Below are positions 9,347 to 17,538 of a stretch of 46,773 bases of DNA, in pieces. Positions within the stretch are counted from its first letter, which is position 1. The number at the start of each line of letters is the position of its first letter. Location: assembly GCA_029261455.1 (NCBI GenBank), contig JAJDBH010000230.1:1-46773 (forward strand), read 5' to 3'. The notes under the pieces were generated by a model. The model saw only the letters and a program-made list of their open reading frames with translations. It searched no databases and was not told the DNA's origin. This DNA comes from Nitrospinaceae bacterium. GTDB taxonomy: Bacteria > Nitrospinota > Nitrospinia > Nitrospinales > VA-1. Made by a program: the position numbers and the translations under genes.

Positions 9347-10317
9347 ACACGACGAGGTATTTTCTTTCTCTCCTTGTGGGGTTATTGTTGCTCATAGCGG
9401 GCGGATTTTTCAATGCCGATGTGTTTGCGCAACAACAGTTAAGAGATGTTTATGAGGGAACTGCCACCGTTCAGGTGCAAGGAGAAAATTATGTGGTTGC
9501 CCGTAAAAAAGCCGTGAACCAAGCTCTGAAGAACGGTTTGGAAGAAGCGTTGAAAGAAATGATGGGTGAGGAAGATTTTGAAGCCAGTCAGAGAGACCTT
9601 CGGAAAATTTTAAGACGTGCTTCCGGTTATGTAAAAAGCTACCGTTTTGCAGAAGCACGTGATGACCAGTTCGACAAGACCAGTGAAGTGAGATTAGAAA
9701 TGCGTTTTTTTTCCTCTGCTGTGAATCAGGCTCTGGCAGGGTTGGGGGTGATCACGGGTCCGGTCAGTGAAAATAAACTGGTTGTGTTGATCAAGGAGAC
9801 AAGTTTTACTTCTGCTCCGTTGACTTCTTTTTGGGATATCTTTCCCATTTCTGAGACTCAGCTTGTCAAAAACATGATGGAGGAAGGAATAGAAGTAATA
9901 GGTCGGGAGCAGGTACGCGAAATGGTTTCAGAGTCAACAGTCCTAAAAGCCATCAAGGGTGACCTGCGTTCTGCCAGGAGTATTGGGTTGAAAACAGGTG
10001 CTGATATAGTTATCGTGGGTACGGCCTTATCCAGTCTGCGCGGGAAAAGTGCGGAAAAGGACATCAAAACCGTTCAAGCCAATATCAATGTCAAAGTGGT
10101 GTCGACTTTGGAGTCCTCACTGATTGCGGCCAAGACAGATTTTTCCACGATCAAGCATGAACATGCTTTGCAGGCAGAGCTGGAGGCTTTTGACATTGCC
10201 AGCAAAAAGCTTGCCGATTTTCTTATCCCTTCATTCCACCGGTATTGGGAAAAGGGTGTGGAGGCTCCGGTGAAGAAAGTCCCTGAAGCGCCACCGTTAT
10301 CTATGTCGGATATGTAA
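9343..10317 (+). CDS. Exported protein of unknown function, FlgT/LPP20-like N-terminal region
   Basis: The 324-residue protein starts with a clear signal peptide (residues 1-29, hydrophobic core SLLVGLLLLIAGG, likely cleavage after VFA). The following region (about 35-130) has an alternating pattern of V-x-G-ARKKAVNQALKNGLEEAL type, resembling the N-terminal domain of FlgT and LPP20-like outer-membrane-associated proteins. The middle (about 140-270) looks like an alpha/beta domain with VVLIKE and GADIVIVGTAL strands. I do not recognise a specific function; periplasmic location is likely. It overlaps the pseudouridine synthase gene by 4 bp and is followed 2 bp later by the transporter gene, so the three probably form one operon. 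Confidence 0.7.
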   Translation: MNTTRYFLSLLVGLLLLIAGGFFNADVFAQQQLRDVYEGTATVQVQGENYVVARKKAVNQALKNGLEEALKEMMGEEDFEASQRDLRKILRRASGYVKSYRFAEARDDQFDKTSEVRLEMRFFSSAVNQALAGLGVITGPVSENKLVVLIKETSFTSAPLTSFWDIFPISETQLVKNMMEEGIEVIGREQVREMVSESTVLKAIKGDLRSARSIGLKTGADIVIVGTALSSLRGKSAEKDIKTVQANINVKVVSTLESSLIAAKTDFSTIKHEHALQAELEAFDIASKKLADFLIPSFHRYWEKGVEAPVKKVPEAPPLSMSDM

Positions 10318-10319
10318 AT

Positions 10320-11390
10320 ATGAATCAGGAAAAAAATAAAAACCTGTTATTTGTTTCCTTAGCAGTGACTCTAGGGGTCTGCATCGCGCTTTATTTTTCA
10401 CGGCGCGTAGTGACCCCTTTTTTTATTGCGTTTGCACTGGCTTACTTGATGGACCCTCTGGTAGACCGGCTGGCTGCTTTTAAACTTTCAAGGACCTTGT
10501 CCGTATTGTTTTTAATGCTGACTTTTTTCTTTCTGGCTCTTGGGTCTGTGGTTTTGTTGATCCCAATTTTCAGCATGCAGGCAGAAAGTCTCGCCAAAAA
10601 CATTCCTACTTATGTCGGGATTTTTCAGGAATGGTTTCGCCCGATTCTTGATTTGATCAGCGGATTAGACCCGGCTAAGGTTGAAGAGTTTGTTAATGAA
10701 GGGTTGTCGCGTTTTGGGGAGTTGCCGATGAAGATTCTGCAGTTTTCCAGTAAATTTATCTGGGGCTCGATTTCTAACCTGTTCAATATTGTTTTGATGT
10801 TTGCCAACCTGGTGATTATTCCGGTTGTGATGTTTTATTTGCTGCGTGATTTTGATTCGATCAACGAGAAATTGTTGAAGCTTGTTCCTCCCCGATTTCA
10901 GGACAAGACAAAAGACGTAGTTACAGAAATTGATCAGGTGCTCTCAAAATTTGTGCGCGGACAATTGATGGTCGCCACTTTAATGGGAGTGATGTATTCG
11001 ATCGGTCTGTTTTTATGCGACACCCCCATGAGTCTGTCGCTTGGAATGATGGCCGGGCTGGTCAATCTGGTCCCCTATCTCGGGTTGGTTTTTGGTTTTG
11101 TGCCTGCCGCATTTTTAACCTATATGCACACTCAGGAGTTGATGCCGGTCCTGGCGGTTGCAGGGGTCTTTGGCGTTGTTCAGGCAGTGGAAGGCATGGT
11201 CATCACGCCTCGAATAGTGGGTGAGAATATCGGCCTCCATCCGGTAGCTGTTATCCTCGCTGTTTTATTGGGCGGAGAATTGTTTGGGCTCACGGGTATG
11301 ATATTGGGTGTGCCTGGAGTAGCCGTTCTCAATGTCCTCATTTCTCGTGGTATTGTGCAATATAAGTCCTCCTCGCTTTACTCTTCCTGA
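10320..11390 (+). CDS. AI-2E/PerM family membrane transporter
   Basis: The 356-residue polytopic protein has about seven to eight hydrophobic segments in the arrangement of the AI-2E transporter family (PF01594). Two N-terminal helices lead to FFIAFALAYLMDPLVDRL, a large soluble insertion (about residues 85-150), and the C-terminal core with LVNLVPYLG, VVQAVEGMVITPRIVG and a final LGVPGVAVLNV helix. Members include TqsA, proposed to export autoinducer-2, and PerM; some are Na+/H+ antiporters. The substrate here is unknown. It is the last gene before the accessory island. Confidence 0.88.
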   Translation: MNQEKNKNLLFVSLAVTLGVCIALYFSRRVVTPFFIAFALAYLMDPLVDRLAAFKLSRTLSVLFLMLTFFFLALGSVVLLIPIFSMQAESLAKNIPTYVGIFQEWFRPILDLISGLDPAKVEEFVNEGLSRFGELPMKILQFSSKFIWGSISNLFNIVLMFANLVIIPVVMFYLLRDFDSINEKLLKLVPPRFQDKTKDVVTEIDQVLSKFVRGQLMVATLMGVMYSIGLFLCDTPMSLSLGMMAGLVNLVPYLGLVFGFVPAAFLTYMHTQELMPVLAVAGVFGVVQAVEGMVITPRIVGENIGLHPVAVILAVLLGGELFGLTGMILGVPGVAVLNVLISRGIVQYKSSSLYSS

Positions 11391-11419
11391 TAAACCATTG
11401 TTTTTTCTATCCTTTTAGC

Positions 11420-11448
11420 TTGACCTTTTGTAACGCATTGATTATATT
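11420..11448 (+). promoter_or_regulatory. Sigma-70-type promoter for the recombinase gene
   Basis: TTGACC at 11420-11425 and TATATT at 11443-11448 are separated by 17 bp. The gene ATG lies about 130 bp downstream with GGAGA before it. There is no ORF in the 187 bp between the transporter gene and the recombinase. Confidence 0.5.
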
Positions 11449-11577
11449 AGTCTTTGTGTAGGGGAACCCTGTGTTCCGCTAACCATCCTGCGGCAGAAAG
11501 ATCCCTTTCTCTTAAGGAAACTATCTTTCCCGCTCTACTTTCTACCTATAGAACCCCTTATTTCTGGAGAATTCATC

Positions 11578-12363
11578 ATGAATCGCGTTACATCTCATCC
11601 CTTATCCCTGACAAGATTATTTGGAGCCATTCAGGGCAATCTTGAGCAACGTGCTTATAGCCCACAGACCATCAAAGCTTACCTTGGGCAGTTACGGCAT
11701 TTTGTGCGAGACATAAACCTGACCAATCCACAAAATGTTTCAGGGGACGATATCAGAACTTATTTAGAAGGTCTTGTTACGGAGGGGAAATCAAGGTCAA
11801 CAGTGGACCAAGCCTATAACGCGCTCAGCTATTTTTACAAAGCCGTCTACAACCATGATCTTATTCTGGATGGATTCAAGCGACCTCGAAAGAAAAAGTT
11901 GAAACCGGTAGTGCTGACAGTCAGCGAAGTGCGAAAAATAGCCGTCTCGGCAGAAAATCTAAAACACAGGCTGATGATTGAGTTGGCTTATACAGCAGGT
12001 TTGCGAGTTTCTGAATTGGTAGCGGTCAAGGTTCAACATGTGAACCTCGAAAAACTGATGTTGTTTGTTCCGGGTATAGGAAAACTGGATACACGCACAA
12101 CCATACTTTCCGCTAGTCTTAAAGATGCACTGCAAAGGCAGATCGGTAATAAAAAACCGGGCGACTACTTATTCCCCAGCGAACAAGGTGGCAACCTGAC
12201 CACTCGTAGTGTCACCAAATTTTTTAAAGTCGCATTGACCACTTCCGGTGTGGAAAAGCAGGTCACGCCGCATTCGCTCCGACAGTCGTTCACGGCCTTT
12301 ATGCTGGCTAAGGGAACCGATCGCGTCGCAGTGCAAACCCTGCTGGGTCGCAGAGCGCTCTAA
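11578..12363 (+). pseudogene. Tyrosine recombinase lacking the catalytic tyrosine (truncated)
   Basis: The 261-residue product has the N-terminal SAM-like core-binding domain (about 10-95, RAYSPQTIKAYLGQLRHF) and most of the XerC/D-type catalytic domain. Arg143 (GLRVSEL), the beta-hairpin Lys169, and His232/Arg235 (PHSLRQSF) are present. Residue 258, where the family has the second histidine (LLGH), is Arg (LLGRRAL), and the reading frame stops three residues later. The helix with the nucleophilic tyrosine is missing, and I cannot find it in the other frames downstream. The protein is therefore probably inactive. It has its own promoter and a GGAGA ribosome-binding site, and it sits at the left boundary of a cluster of foreign-looking genes. 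Confidence 0.75.
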
Positions 12364-12535
12364 TCTTAATAAACAAGGTAGTGTCTTGCGACCCATTTAA
12401 TTTAATAGGGGACTTTAGTGCCTAGATTATTTGCTCTGTTTGACGTCAGCTAATAGTGGGCCGTGTGAGGTGAAGAACTAAGAGAGACTTTCTGCTAAAT
12501 TTTGCTCTGACGGGAATTACTGTAAACGCTTTTCT

Positions 12536-13543
12536 TTACTTAGCCACGATATGATCAATAATTATGACTACTTTTCCTTGGGTGTGCCCTTCTTCAAGAT
12601 ACCGGAGCGAGTCGCCGACTTCATGTAACGGGTACCGTCTATCTATCACGGGTACTACTTCTCCGGTTTCAAGAAGGTCTTTTATAAAAGCCAAATCCTG
12701 TTTGGTTGCGTTCGTTGTGAAGTTTGTCATTTTCTTACTTCCGGTCATTGAGATCCACGGTCCCAGGAACATGGCTTGGACGAATTGAGCCATAGAACCT
12801 CCGACCATGACATACCTTCCCTTGGGACGTAATGCCCGCTGGTAATCCAAAATCGAACGATTTCCTGCAGCAGCAAGAATAAGGTCATAACTCTGCCCAT
12901 TCTTGGTGAAATCTTCCTGCGTGTAATCAATGGCGTGGTCGGCACCAAGCGCGAGCACCCTGTCTACATTCCTCGTGCTGCACACGCCTGTCACTTCAGC
13001 TCCGAACGATTTGGCAATTTGCACTGCAAACGTTCCTACTCCACCCGACGCCCCATTTACCAAAACCTTTTGTCCTGACTGAATCTTTCCATAATCCCGA
13101 AGACCTTGCAGGGCTGTGAGTGCCGCCAGAGGTACAGCGGCTGCTTCCTCAAATGTCATGCCGACCGGTTTCAACACTAAGGCTATCTGCTCAGGAACAC
13201 ATACGTACTCTGCAAAACCGCCTAAACCACATTCGAATATATCTCCAAACACCTCATCACCCGGCTGAAACTCGTTAACGTTTTTACCAACCGCTTCAAC
13301 CCGTCCCGCTATGTCAGCTCCAAGTATCTTGTGTTTTGGTTTTAGAAGCCCCGCGAAAAAGCGAACCAAGAACGGGTCAGCTTTTAGGAGACGCCAGTCA
13401 ACTGGATTTGCCGATGCCGCATGAATTTTTATCAAGACTTCATCGTCTTTGGGAGTCGGCTTGTGGACTTCTTCAAGTTTAAGAACATCGGGCGACCCAT
13501 ATTCATGGCGAACCATAGCTTTCATGAGTTCTCTTTCATACAT
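12536..13543 (-). CDS. NAD(P)-dependent zinc-free MDR oxidoreductase (quinone reductase-like)
   Basis: The 335-residue protein belongs to the medium-chain dehydrogenase/reductase superfamily. The GroES-like N-terminal domain (about 7-125) has SANPVDWRLLKAD and GADIAGRVEAVG. A Rossmann domain (about 140-280) has VNGASGGVGTFAVQIAK, the dinucleotide-binding loop. The cysteines and histidine of zinc-dependent alcohol dehydrogenases are not in place, which favours a quinone oxidoreductase or alkenal reductase. The ATG at 13543 has GGAG nine bases upstream; the family usually starts at the internal MKAM (13525). The start abuts the stop of the next upstream gene. The first 20 codons recur in degenerate form at about 14045-14103. 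Confidence 0.85.
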   Translation of the reverse strand: MYERELMKAMVRHEYGSPDVLKLEEVHKPTPKDDEVLIKIHAASANPVDWRLLKADPFLVRFFAGLLKPKHKILGADIAGRVEAVGKNVNEFQPGDEVFGDIFECGLGGFAEYVCVPEQIALVLKPVGMTFEEAAAVPLAALTALQGLRDYGKIQSGQKVLVNGASGGVGTFAVQIAKSFGAEVTGVCSTRNVDRVLALGADHAIDYTQEDFTKNGQSYDLILAAAGNRSILDYQRALRPKGRYVMVGGSMAQFVQAMFLGPWISMTGSKKMTNFTTNATKQDLAFIKDLLETGEVVPVIDRRYPLHEVGDSLRYLEEGHTQGKVVIIIDHIVAK

Positions 13544-13606
13544 CTATTCGTTCTCCATACAAAAGTCCTCTTCTTTGCTTTTTATGGATTTTAAATTCCA
13601 TTTCCA
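13486..13606. repeat. Direct repeat copy A (about 120 bp)
   Basis: This stretch spans the 3' end of the DUF6326-like gene and the first 20 codons of the oxidoreductase gene. It aligns without gaps to 14045-14165 at an offset of 559 bp. The aligned part from 13501 to 13600 has roughly 85% identity by eye, with the stop codons of the two C-terminal tails in register. Confidence 0.75.
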
Positions 13607-13978
13607 GGCAATGCAAATCACTGCTATCAAAGCTAAAAATTCAATAACCATGAAGAAGATGTTATCAAGGTCGGGTTTAAGGTTGTTCATCACAACGATT
13701 GCTATGGCAACAGCGCCAGCAAAGATATTTGCACAGCGGTTAATTTTATAATGCAGAACTCGAGATAACAAAACCATCAGGATAGGAACTTCAATCATAA
13801 TTCCACCGAGCAACATAAGCTCTTCTGTGATGGTTACGCCATCAACTACTCCCGACATCACTTGCTCGAGCATTCCCGGCCTCCCCAACTCATGAAGATC
13901 TCTTGCAAAAATATTAAGCAGAACAAAAATCCATAAGCTTGAAAGTATTGCTTTTGTGTTGATATCTTCCTGTTTCAT
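13544..13978 (-). CDS. DUF6326-like integral membrane protein
   Basis: The 144-residue protein has four predicted hydrophobic helices (about 10-28, 50-72, 80-97, 103-125). The pattern of a short N terminus, then SSLWIFVLLNIFARD, PGMLEQVMSG, PILMVLLSRVL and NRCANIFAG resembles the small DUF6326 membrane family; I assign it tentatively. The last 20 residues are hydrophilic and end KSKEEDFCMENE. That tail is shared with the lipoprotein gene upstream, which shows a local duplication. AGGAA precedes the ATG. It abuts the oxidoreductase gene, suggesting an operon. Confidence 0.6.
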   Translation of the reverse strand: MKQEDINTKAILSSLWIFVLLNIFARDLHELGRPGMLEQVMSGVVDGVTITEELMLLGGIMIEVPILMVLLSRVLHYKINRCANIFAGAVAIAIVVMNNLKPDLDNIFFMVIEFLALIAVICIAWKWNLKSIKSKEEDFCMENE

Positions 13979-14044
13979 AGAAAATTTCCTGTTTTATTTT
14001 TAACGCGTTCTAAATTTGAAGAGAAAAGTTTAAAAAGAGAGAAT

Positions 14045-14165
14045 GGTCGGATGATTCATATTCATAGCGAACCATAGTTTTAATGAGTTCTCTTTAATAC
14101 CTCTATTCGTTTTCCTTACAAAAATCCTCTTCTTTACTAGTTACCGTTTTTAATTTCCATTTCAG
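14045..14165. repeat. Direct repeat copy B (about 120 bp, diverged)
   Basis: This is the second copy of 13486-13606. Here the part equivalent to the oxidoreductase start has lost its initiation codons (the positions of the first two ATGs read CTT/ACC-type and ATT changes), so it is a dead fragment. The part equivalent to the C-terminal tail is in frame with a different gene, the small lipoprotein. Confidence 0.75.
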
Positions 14166-14330
14166 TTTCCCTGTTTTTTCGTCAACAGCATTGAAATGAC
14201 AGAGCGTATAAAAATACACCGTTTTCTCCGATACAACGGGAGCAGGAACCTCTAATTCCGGGTTGAATGAACAGCCAGTCAGTAAAGAAATACTCATTGT
14301 GAAAATTCCTAAAAGTTTATTATGTTTCAT
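14103..14330 (-). CDS. Small lipoprotein with a duplicated C-terminal tail (chimeric)
   Basis: The 75-residue product has a lipoprotein signal peptide with lipobox LLTGC (Cys20). A short variable part follows (EVPAPVVSEKTVYFYTLCHF), then a tail reading KWKLKTVTSKEEDFCKENE. That tail is almost the same as the end of the DUF6326-like membrane protein downstream. The gene therefore seems to be a chimera made by a local duplication. GGAG lies six bases before the ATG, so it is likely translated. Function is unknown. It could also be the truncated remnant of a longer lipoprotein. Confidence 0.55.
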   Translation of the reverse strand: MKHNKLLGIFTMSISLLTGCSFNPELEVPAPVVSEKTVYFYTLCHFNAVDEKTGKLKWKLKTVTSKEEDFCKENE

Positions 14331-14351
14331 TTTAGTCTCCAGTATTGAATG

Positions 14352-15158
14352 TTATAGAGAATGTGAATAAGTCTGACGATGCTTTGATGGCTTGCGTCGG
14401 TGCTCTATCACGAACCCCGGCACACCCGGTTTCCTACCAACACAGGCCACACTCATCCGCTGACAAAACGAGCGGTTGTCAAACGACAGGCATTTGGTGT
14501 TTTCCAAGCCAATTGCGAGCAGCCAGCTTTCCAACTGGGAGGGCGTCACCCTATGCGTTCGCCATTTGAGATGCACCATTATTCCCAGGACTGTACGGCT
14601 GGTGAGGCATGCGATGAGGAGACCGCCGGGCTTCAGCACTCGCACCATCTCGCTGAGTGCTATGCTCGGATCGACGAGGTGTTCCAGTACATGAGAGGTC
14701 ATCACAAGATCAAAAACGCCATTATCGTAAGGTAGCTCACGCACGTCCCCCAGACGAAGCGTCACATCGAGGGTGGTATCGCGAAGACTTTTGCTTGCCA
14801 GCTCGAGCATGCGAGGCGAAATATCGATAGCATCGAGCTTGAACGGAGTAGATAACATACGGGCAAGCGCGACTGACAGCGCACCTGTGCCCACACCACA
14901 ATCTAGTACGCGATGTTGCGCTCCGCCAACTTTTAGCATTTCATTGCTCAGCACTTGGCGAAGCAACGTCTCGTAGCCGGATGGATAACCGAGCCGATCG
15001 AGCGTTTGACCCCATCCCGGCGCAGCCTGGTTGTAGAGATGGGTAAGCTCAGGAGAGCTGAATGGCAGACGCTGTAATGAAATCTGCCAAGAACCAAACC
15101 TCCGGGCAAAAACGGGAATAGTCTCATTGGTATTTCGAACTTTGCCTAGCTTGTCCAT
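14352..15158 (-). CDS. Class I SAM-dependent methyltransferase
   Basis: The 268-residue protein has a Methyltransf_11-type fold. Motif I is VLDCGVGTGALSVAL, the acidic motif II is LDAIDISPRML, and later motifs are LGDVRELPYDNGVFDLVMTSHVLEH and MVRVLKPGGLLI. I choose the ATG at 15158 because AAGGAGAA lies just upstream; the frame is open for 35 more codons upstream but without support. The substrate is unknown. The gene is divergent from the histidine kinase gene. Codon choice here and in the kinase pair looks richer in GC-ending and CGA/CGC arginine codons than in the flanking housekeeping genes, a sign of transfer. Confidence 0.82.
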   Translation of the reverse strand: MDKLGKVRNTNETIPVFARRFGSWQISLQRLPFSSPELTHLYNQAAPGWGQTLDRLGYPSGYETLLRQVLSNEMLKVGGAQHRVLDCGVGTGALSVALARMLSTPFKLDAIDISPRMLELASKSLRDTTLDVTLRLGDVRELPYDNGVFDLVMTSHVLEHLVDPSIALSEMVRVLKPGGLLIACLTSRTVLGIMVHLKWRTHRVTPSQLESWLLAIGLENTKCLSFDNRSFCQRMSVACVGRKPGVPGFVIEHRRKPSKHRQTYSHSL

Positions 15159-15519
15159 AGACTTCTCCTTACATGTACCTGAGCGTGGTGATTTTGTTGC
15201 CCGTGACGTCTCTATTCGCTCACTCGAAACGCCTCTTGATTCTGAGTTGTTTGTTCGTTTCATTTACGATTCATCCCCCGATGTATGATTTATACAGAGC
15301 AAAGGTATCGCAGCTGGCCGTTGCCGTCATCGCTCTGGAGATGTATTTTGTCCCCCTCCAAAAGATGGATGAGGCAAGTTTGGTGTCAGTGAATCTCCTC
15401 CTTAAGGAGGAGACCCAAATCCATCTAAATTGGGGTGACGGAGTCAGGAGAATATCGTACGATAGTTATAATTTTTACTCGAACCCTCTAGCGGGCACCA
15501 AGTGTGCCTTTACTAAACA
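15159..15519. promoter_or_regulatory. Divergent regulatory region with 20-bp palindrome
   Basis: This 361-bp gap between the methyltransferase and kinase genes has no convincing gene. A perfect 20-bp palindrome (TCTCCTCC-TTAA-GGAGGAGA type) occupies 15394-15413. A consensus -10 box TATAAT lies at 15467-15472 on the plus strand, with no good -35 box at the right distance. This arrangement suits an activator-dependent promoter for the kinase/regulator pair, with the palindrome about 75 bp upstream of the likely start site. An open frame at 15173-15526 crosses the region but lacks a ribosome-binding site and resembles no family. Confidence 0.5.
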
Positions 15520-16737
15520 ATGTTAAACCGTACGGCTTCGGACACCCAGATACTACTTAGTCACGTGCCACAGCAACTGCGCGGCCCGTTTGCTCGTTGG
15601 CCGCGTGTCTCAGATTTAGCCCTCGCTATCGTTATGTTCCTGGGTTCGGTGTTCGTTACATCTAACGACTCTAATCAAGACCTCGTTATCCGCAACCTGA
15701 GTGAAATTCCGATCAGTGCACTGTGTATCTTTTCGGTGGCTAGCGGAGCCCTATACTGGCGGAGGTCTCAGCCACTGATTGTGATGGGGCTGAACCTGAT
15801 TGCAAGACTGGCTTTGTTGATGGGATTAGGGTTCCCGGATCTATGGGCGATGGGGGTCGCGTTGTACAGCGTTGGCCGATACGTCAACAACGATCAATGG
15901 AGTTACTACTGTGTCGGTACGGCGTTAGTTCTAGATGGATGTGAAGTCTTCAAAGATACTAAGTCAGTTGCGGACATCGGGTTTGGGTTCGTGGTCGCAT
16001 TCCTGATTTGGTACATCGGTCGGTATCTCCGAATTCGCAGCGATTACCTGAGACTTCTCCAAGAGCATGCTGAGCAACTCGAACGGGAACACATGGCCGA
16101 TGCCCGCCGAGCCGTGGGTGAGGAGCGATCGCGGATCGCTCGCGAGCTACACGATGTTGTTGCCCATCGAGTGAGTTTGATGACGGTACAAGCTGGCGCA
16201 GCCAAGACGGTAGCGGCCGAAGACCTGGATGGTGCCTTGCGAGCGATGGAGGCAGTGGAACAGGAAGGGCGCCAAGCACTCGGTGAGTTACGCCACCTAC
16301 TCGGTGTACTGCGGCCAGAAGTTGAGGCTAACGGCCTTGGTCCTCAACCCGGTTTTGCCGATATCCCCCGGCTCGTCGAACATCTTCGAGAAATGGGCTT
16401 AGATGCCACGCTCACGATAGACGGTGCCCAGGCCAATCTCCCGGCTCGCGTAGACCTCTCCACGTATCGCATCGTCCAAGAGGCGCTGACAAACGTGCTC
16501 AAACATGCCGGACCAAACGCCCGGACCGAGGTCCGGCTCAACACCAACAACCGTGAAGTTATTATCGAGGTGCTTGATCGCGGGCACGGTGTTACCATCT
16601 TGCCTGGGTCGGGACATGGGATCACCGGTATGCGTGAACGAGCACAGCTATTAGGTGGAAGCTTCGAAGCAGGGAAGCGTCTGGGCGGAGGATTTCAGGT
16701 CGTAGCTCACTTACCCATCGAGGAGAAACCATTATGA
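15520..16737 (+). CDS. NarL-type sensor histidine kinase
   Basis: The 405-residue protein has four to five membrane helices (about 30-170) that leave little room for a periplasmic sensor. A coiled-coil linker (170-200) leads to a HisKA_3 dimerisation domain with ERSRIARELHDVVAHRVS; His211 is the phosphoacceptor. The HATPase domain (about 300-400) has the N box region YRIVQEALTNVLKHA and the G box GSGHGITGMRERAQLLGG. The style is that of the two-component kinases abundant in Actinobacteria and Chloroflexi. The signal is unknown. Its stop overlaps the start of the response regulator (ATGA), so they form one pair. The ligand-free membrane input suggests sensing of membrane state. Confidence 0.92.
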   Translation: MLNRTASDTQILLSHVPQQLRGPFARWPRVSDLALAIVMFLGSVFVTSNDSNQDLVIRNLSEIPISALCIFSVASGALYWRRSQPLIVMGLNLIARLALLMGLGFPDLWAMGVALYSVGRYVNNDQWSYYCVGTALVLDGCEVFKDTKSVADIGFGFVVAFLIWYIGRYLRIRSDYLRLLQEHAEQLEREHMADARRAVGEERSRIARELHDVVAHRVSLMTVQAGAAKTVAAEDLDGALRAMEAVEQEGRQALGELRHLLGVLRPEVEANGLGPQPGFADIPRLVEHLREMGLDATLTIDGAQANLPARVDLSTYRIVQEALTNVLKHAGPNARTEVRLNTNNREVIIEVLDRGHGVTILPGSGHGITGMRERAQLLGGSFEAGKRLGGGFQVVAHLPIEEKPL

Positions 16738-17411
16738 GCATTCGTGTCGCAGTTGTTGATGATCAGGCATTGGTGCGGGGCGGGTTCGCCATGGTACTTG
16801 GACATCAGGATGACATTGAAGTCGTGGCTGAGGCCGGAACCGGGGTCGAGGCGATTGAGGTTGCTCGAACCCATCACCCGGATTTGATTCTCATGGACAT
16901 CAGGATGCCGGAGATGGACGGCTTGGAGGCGACATCCAAGATCCTCAAGGAAGCAGACTGGCCAGTGCGGGTGATAATCTTGACAACATTCGACCCCGAC
17001 GAATACGTCTACAAGGCGTTGCGTGCTGGTGCCAGTGGTTTCGTGCTCAAGGACATACCGCCTGAAGAACTCGTGACTGCTGTTCGCACCGTGGCTGACG
17101 GAGGAGCCTTGCTCGCCCCTTCCATCACAAGACGTCTCATCGGTCAGTTCGCTGAGCGCCTCGCCGTGGACACCAAAGTGTCCTCACGTCTCGAACGTCT
17201 TAGCAACCGCGAACGCGAGGTGTTGACCGAGATTGCCCGTGGCCTCAATAACACAGAAATTTCAGATAAACTCTTTATCGGTGTCGCAACGGTGAAATCC
17301 CACGTGTCGAACATCCTTAGTAAGCTTGGTCTCCGTGACCGTGCTCAAGCTGTCGTTTTCGCCTACGAGAGCGGGCTCGCCGAGGCCGGCGACCATGACA
17401 TCGGTTATTGA
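16734..17411 (+). CDS. NarL/FixJ-family response regulator
   Basis: The 225-residue protein has a receiver domain (1-120; acidic pocket VVDD, phosphoacceptor Asp55 in LILMDIRMPEMDG, switch threonine in ILTTFD, lysine in FVLKD). The LuxR-type helix-turn-helix is at about 160-215 (LSNREREVLTEIARGLNN, then VATVKSHVSNILSKLGL). It is the cognate partner of the kinase it overlaps. It probably binds as a dimer to inverted sites; the palindrome at 15394-15413 is a candidate. No drug-exporter (ABC) genes, often linked to this kind of pair in Actinobacteria, are adjacent. It is the last island gene before the minus-strand mqnC block. Confidence 0.94.
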   Translation: MSIRVAVVDDQALVRGGFAMVLGHQDDIEVVAEAGTGVEAIEVARTHHPDLILMDIRMPEMDGLEATSKILKEADWPVRVIILTTFDPDEYVYKALRAGASGFVLKDIPPEELVTAVRTVADGGALLAPSITRRLIGQFAERLAVDTKVSSRLERLSNREREVLTEIARGLNNTEISDKLFIGVATVKSHVSNILSKLGLRDRAQAVVFAYESGLAEAGDHDIGY

Positions 17412-17466
17412 TAGCGTGCCATATCCGGCACCTTCATTCTGACAAAAACCATACACTAACGCATTA

Positions 17467-17502
17467 TGCAAGATGTGTGTTGTACTGCAACACGATCTTG
17501 CA
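17467..17502. terminator. Hairpin between convergent genes
   Basis: TGCAAGAT (17467-17474) pairs with ATCTTGCA (17495-17502), and GTGTTG (17477-17482) pairs with CAACAC (17488-17493) around a 5-base loop. There is a small internal loop and no long T-run. It lies between the ends of the response regulator and mqnC genes and could serve both. Confidence 0.45.
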
Positions 17503-17538
17503 GTCATTCTTATGGCTTTTCCTTATTGGCGACTTAAT

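Noticed and set aside
12364-12535. Search for the missing tyrosine helix of the recombinase or an IS end
   Set aside because: No frame encodes a plausible continuation, and no inverted terminal repeats or target duplication could be recognised.
15173-15526. Open frame of 117 codons upstream of the kinase gene
   Set aside because: It lacks a ribosome-binding site, has no family resemblance, and crosses the palindrome and -10 box of the divergent regulatory region.
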